Shown here: positions 59,239 through 64,000 of the stretch, one piece after another
Layout of the letters: each line of letters begins with the position of its first letter
Numbering within the stretch: position 1 is the first letter of the stretch
From: Chondrosia reniformis
Taxonomy: Eukaryota > Porifera > Demospongiae > Chondrillida > Chondrillidae
Direction: 5' to 3'
NCBI GenBank assembly: GCA_947172415.1
Contig: OX359201.1
Span: forward strand, 2,790,001-2,854,000
Length of the DNA: 64,000 bases
The notes under the pieces: generated by a model
The model's input: only the letters and a program-made list of their open reading frames with translations
Told to the model about the DNA's origin: nothing
Databases searched by the model: none
Program-made: the position numbers and the translations under genes

Positions 59239-62200
59239 TTAGTTGTATGTACTAGTTGTATGTATTAGTTGTATGTTGTACTTGTATGAACTAATTTTTT
59301 GTACTAGTTGATGTACTAGTTATACACAGGTTTTAAGTATTAGTTGTATACACTAGTTGTATGTACTAATTGTGTGTACTAGTTGTATGTATTAACTGTA
59401 TGTATTAGTTATGTACTAGTTGCATATACTAGTTCTAATAACTAGTTGTACTAGTACTGGTAATATTTACTAATTGTAAGTACTACTTTTTTGCACTAGT
59501 TGTATGTACTAGTACAAGTTAAATTTAAAAATTATAGGTATTAGTTGTATGTAGTAGTTGTATGTTTTAATTGTTTGAACTAGTTGTATGTACTAATTGT
59601 ATGTACTAGTTATGCATTAGTTATATGTATAGTTTTATGTACTATTTCTGTTTACTGTTTTATGTACAAATTGTATGCTATTTGTAGGTACTAGTTGTAT
59701 GTACTATTTGTAGGTACTTATTGTATGTACTAGGTGTATGTACTATTTATAGGTACCAGTTATATGTGTATGTGCTAGTTATATGTAGTAGTTGGGTACT
59801 AGTTATAAGCACTTGTTTGATGTACTAGTTATATATACTGGTTTTATGTACTAGTTGCAGGTTCTAGTATTAATAAACCTACGTACTAAGTAGGTACTCG
59901 TTGTATGTACTAGTACTAATTAAATTAACCAGATGTAGGTACTAGTTATATGTATGAGTTGAATGTAATAGTTGTATGTACTTATTGCATATACTATTTG
60001 TGTGTACTATTTGTATGTACATGTTTTATGTACTAATTAAATGTACTAATTACGTACCAGTTGTATGTACTATTAGTATGTTCTAGTTGTATGTCCTAGT
60101 TGTTTGTACTAGTTGTTTGTACTAGTTGCATGTACTAGATGTATGTACTAATTGTATGAAATAATTCTATGTACTAGTTGGAGTTCTAGTTTAATGTATG
60201 TACTATTTATATATACTAGTTATATGTGTATGTACTAATTATATGTACAAGTTATTGTACTAGTTGTATGTACTTGTAGTATTAACTAGTGTTATGTACT
60301 AGTACTGGTAATATTTACTAACTGTAGCCACTAGTTTTATGTACTAGTGTTATGTACTAGTTCAAGTTATATTTACTAGTTATATGTGTATGAACTAGGT
60401 ATATGTACTTGTTTAATAAACTGATTGTATGTACTAGTTGTATGTACTAGTTGTATGTACTAGTTGTGTGTTCTAGTTGTGTCTACTGCTTGTATGTACA
60501 GGTTGTATGTGCTAGTTGTATGTACTAGTTGTATTTACTAGTTGTATGCACTAGTTGTATGTACTAATTGTATATGCTAGTTGTATGTACTAGTTATATG
60601 TACTATTTGAATGTACTAGTTGTATGTGCTAGATACTAGTTGTTTGTAGTAGTTGTATGGACTAGTTCTATGTACTAGTTGTATGTACTATTTGTATGCA
60701 CTATTTATATATATTAGTTATATATTTTGTATTAGTTATATATATTAGTTTCAAGTACTAGTTGTAGGTACTAGTTGTTTGGACTAGAACTAGCTGTATT
60801 TACTACTTGTAGGTACTAGTTGTATGTGGTAGTTGTATGTAGTAGTTGTATGTTTATATTAGTTGTATATACTAGCTAGGTACTAGTTGAATGTTCTAGT
60901 TGAAGGTACTAGTTGTTTGTACTTGTTGTAGGTTCTTGTACTAGTTATACTAGGTGCTAGCAAGGTACTAGTTGTATGTACTAGAAACTAGCTGTATGTA
61001 CTAGTTGTATGTACTAGTTTTATGAACTAGTTGTAGGTACTATTTGTATGTACTAGTTATATGTTTGTGAACTAGTTATATGTACTAGTTGTATACACTA
61101 GGTGTATGTCCTAGTTGTATATACTATTATAATTAGTAGGTATAGGTGTATGTACTAGTTATATGTAGTAGGTGTATGTACTACTTATATGTCCTAGTCA
61201 TTTGTACTAGTTGTATGCAGTAGCCATGTACTAGTTGTATATACAAGTTGTACGTTCTAGTATTAAATACTCGTTCTATGAACTAGGTGTATGCACTAGT
61301 TATATGTACTAGCTCTAGTTATATTTACAAATTGTAGGTACTATTGTATGTAGAAGTTGTATGTAGTAGTTGCATGTACTAGTTATGTATTAGTTGCATA
61401 TACAAGTTGTATGTTCTAGTATTATGTACTCATTCTATGAATTAGTAGTCTGTACTACTTTTATGTACTAGTTGTATATACTAGTTGTTGATTCTTGTGC
61501 TAGTTATATAAGGTACTAGGTAGGTTCTAGTTGTATGTACTAGTTGAATGTAATAGTTGTATGAATTAGTTGTATGTACTAGAACAAGTTATATTTACTA
61601 GTTGTAGGTATCAATTGTATGTACTAGTTGTATGTAGTACTTGTATGTTCTAATTGCATGAACTAGTTTTATGTACTAGTTGTATGTACCATTTATATAC
61701 TCGTTGTATGTAATAGTTGTTTTTATTATTTGTATGTATTAACTATGCGTTTTAGTTAATTACTAGTTGCTTGTACTAGTTCTAATAACTAGTCGTATGT
61801 ACTAGTACTGGTAATATTTACTAGTTGTAGGTACTAGTTTTATGCACTAGTTGTATGTACTAGTACAAGTTATATTTACTAATTATAGGTGTTAGTTGTA
61901 TGTAGTAGTTGTATGTTCTAATTGTTTGAACTAGTTGTATGTACTAATTGTATGCACTAGTTATATGAACTAGTTATAAGCACTAGTTCTGTGTACTAGT
62001 TGTATGCACTAGTTTTATGTACTACTTGTATGTACTATTTGTATGTACTAGGTGTAAGTAATATTTATAGGTACCTGTTGTATGTGTATGAACTAGTTAT
62101 ATGTAGTAGTTCAATACTAGTTATAGGTACTATTTGTAAGTTCAAGTACTAGTAAAACTAGGTACTAAGTAGGTATTAGTTGTATCTACTAGTTGTATCT

Positions 62201-62769
62201 GCTATTACCAGTAATATTTAATAGTTACATTTACTAGTTGTATCTGCTAGTACAAGTAATATTTTATAGTTATATTTACTAGTTGTATTTACTAATTGTT
62301 TTTACTGGTTTTAAGTACCAGTTATATGTACTATTTGTAGAACTAGTTGTATATACTAGTTGTATGAAATAATTATACGTCACAGTTGGAGTTCTAGTTT
62401 AATGTACTAGTTGTATGGACTATTTATAGGTACTAGTTATATGTGGATGTTATAGTCATAGGTCCTAGTTGTATGTGCTAGTGGTATGAACTAGTGGTAT
62501 GTACTAGTTATATGTTCTAGTTCCTTGCACTAGTTTCTAGTTGTATGTAGTAGTTGTATGTATAACTAATATGAACTAGTTGTGTGTACTAGTTGTAGGA
62601 ACTATGGTATGTACTATTTATATGTACTAGCTATATTAGCTAGCTGTACTAGTTATACGTAGTAGTTATATGTACTAGTGGTTTGTACTAGCTATGTACT
62701 AGTTTTATGTACTAGTTGTATATACTAATTGTATATACTAGTTGTATTTACTAGTTTTATGTACTGGTT
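59239..62769 (-). repeat. 13-bp satellite, inverted orientation
   Basis: Array with the higher-order marker at 59394 and 61741, 2.35 kb apart. Confidence 0.9.
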
Positions 62770-64000
62770 GTGGGAATTGGAGGCTGTGGTTCCGAGCTGA
62801 CAAGAGGATGGGTATTGTCCAGTTCAACCCCCCGACGGGGCAGGGTGCTTAGCCCTTCATGTGGCATCCTGTGGCTAAATCAGCCTCCCTGCCAGTATGG
62901 GCTAATCGCCCGTCTGGCAGCTTCACTGGGTTACGTTACGTCATGACAATGAAAATTTTCAAAACAGGCTGTGGCCTAGGTGCACCAGTGGTGAAGAAAA
63001 CCCTGGGTCAACCAGAATAGGTGATTCCACTGGTGCCTCACAGGTAGATGTACCTGAATGTAATAACCCTTCTTCGGTCCCCATGACGGGCCAACCAGCC
63101 CTCTGGACCGAGGAAATTGATTGCTTTGAGCGATCTGAACCCAAAAGAGCTGGCTATCAAAAGCGTTTAGAGCGGGAATGGCTGAGCAAATACCCACATT
63201 TGCCTCAGACCGGTCGAACCCTTGCCTTCCAAGCCAAAAGGAGCTTGGTAGGAGACGGAGTACTGCAAGTAACGGGTAGCCGAGATTTAGATTTGGTTAA
63301 TGATGCACCGCAAGGTGCCTCTAGAAGGAGAAGGATCCAAGGGGTGATCTGGAACCTTCAGAGGGATAATATCCTCATGGAGCTCTGCCGAGAAAGTAAG
63401 CCCATGGAAAAGGGGTATGCCGAGCGGTTGTACCAGGCTTGGAATGCTAAAATGCCAGACCATAAAACCACAAAGGTAGCGCTAACTACGAGAATTAGTA
63501 GAATCCGAAGAGGTCAAGGTCTCTCGAGACTAAACCTTGTGGAACCTGACTCTTGTGGTTTAGCCACCCTAACTGAGACTGTGGAGGAAGGTGTGGGAGC
63601 CTAGGGGCAGGGGGAGCTTCACCAAGTTCAGGCTGTGACTGAACAAAATGGTGAGCTGCCTGCAGCACCTATTGAAACTCCTACAAATGATCATCCTAGT
63701 CCCAGGACAAGTGGCAATGATCAACTGATGCAATTTTAGGCAAAGCAAAAGATGCCTGTCTCCGAAAGAAACCTGGAGATTTCTCTGATAGAAAACCCTG
63801 GGGGACAGTGCGGTTCAACCATGTTGATACGGCACTGCTTCAGGAGGCCAATGATTGGGTGGAGAAAGAGTGGCAGGAAGGCCCTAGGTCGGCCTGGCAC
63901 CTGAACTGCCTAGTCTACTCTGTTGCTGTGGCTGTGAGGGGAAAAACAACCTACGAATCACAGCCATGCAACCAGGGAAGGAAATCGGATAATCAGAAGG
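62770..64000 (+). mobile_element. R4-type LINE, second copy, 5' part (runs off the window)
   Basis: Starts GTGGGAATTGGAGGC exactly as the copy at 33007 does on the other strand, and stays closely similar to the window end, covering the 5' leader and the first ~300 codons. The satellite upstream ends ACTGGTT, the same phase and relative orientation as for the first copy. Confidence 0.85.
63083..64000 (+). pseudogene. R4-type LINE polyprotein N-terminal part, broken
   Basis: The frame begins MTGQPALWTEE and joins RLEREWLSKYPHLPQTGR as in the first copy. A ~16-bp deletion removed the internal ATG region present at 32660, so the upstream ATG is the only start here, which supports it as the ancestral one. 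A TAG replaces CAG just after GVGA (63602-63604). A one-base deletion lies near 63733 in the stretch matching QLMQLLGKAK. The reverse transcriptase lies beyond the window. Confidence 0.8.

Noticed and set aside
356-62769. CRISPR-like or telomere-like array
   Set aside because: The 13-bp units are contiguous and degenerate with no unique spacers, and the unit does not resemble TTAGGG-type telomere repeats.
1-64000. tRNA and rRNA genes
   Set aside because: I saw no convincing tRNA A/B boxes with a cloverleaf and no rRNA-like conserved stretch. The R4-type LINEs here are in satellite, not rDNA.

Overview
The window is eukaryotic, AT-rich and repeat-dominated, and looks like a heterochromatic or subtelomere/pericentromere-like stretch from an invertebrate animal. 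The evidence is the mix of mobile elements: an endonuclease-type LINE, a restriction-like-endonuclease LINE of the R4/Dong/Rex6 type, Penelope-like elements with a GIY-YIG nuclease, a Tigger/pogo DNA transposon, MITEs, and a histone-type 3' stem-loop. I cannot name the species. No ordinary host gene with clear identity was found.

The matrix is a degenerate 13-bp satellite (consensus ACATACAACTAGT, built around the palindrome ACTAGT). It fills most of the window between about 356 and 62769. It runs in the ACTAGTACATACA orientation from 356 to about 18720, flips to the complementary orientation to about 25530, flips back to 35996, and is in the complementary orientation again from 39361 to 62769. 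On top of the 13-mer there is higher-order structure: local duplications of 143, 204 and 220 bp, and long irregular units in the right-hand array recognisable by recurring marker variants.

Insertions from left to right: the right end of a TIR element (1-355); a broken LINE on the minus strand (841-6000); a fragment with a hammerhead-like motif (6233-6470); a long hairpin plus unique DNA (12352-13085); a Penelope fragment (16127-16637); a short unique insert (17677-17781); a TA-flanked MITE (24160-24473); a unique insert (25872-26197); a nearly full-length R4-type LINE on the minus strand (28647-33007) with a 12-bp target duplication; a unique insert (35283-35912); a 3.36-kb TIR element (35997-39360); a unique insert (39910-40290); a Penelope-like element with an inverted partial copy (43973-47827); a deleted Tigger element (51691-52228); a short Penelope inverted dimer (52611-53555) with a 13-bp target duplication; a second, smaller TIR element (58032-59238); and the 5' part of a second R4-type LINE on the plus strand that runs off the end (62770-64000).

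The most unusual part is the 3.36-kb TIR element. It carries a compact intronless gene for a 108-residue protein with two CCCH zinc fingers, with a TATA box just upstream and a perfect histone-type 3' stem-loop 22 nt after the stop. It also has a second identical stem-loop, four different tandem arrays, and a 233-bp repeat that looks like a duplicated 153-nt exon on the other strand. The second notable point is that both R4-type LINE copies sit in the same orientation and at the same phase of the 13-bp satellite unit, which suggests a satellite-targeting retrotransposon.
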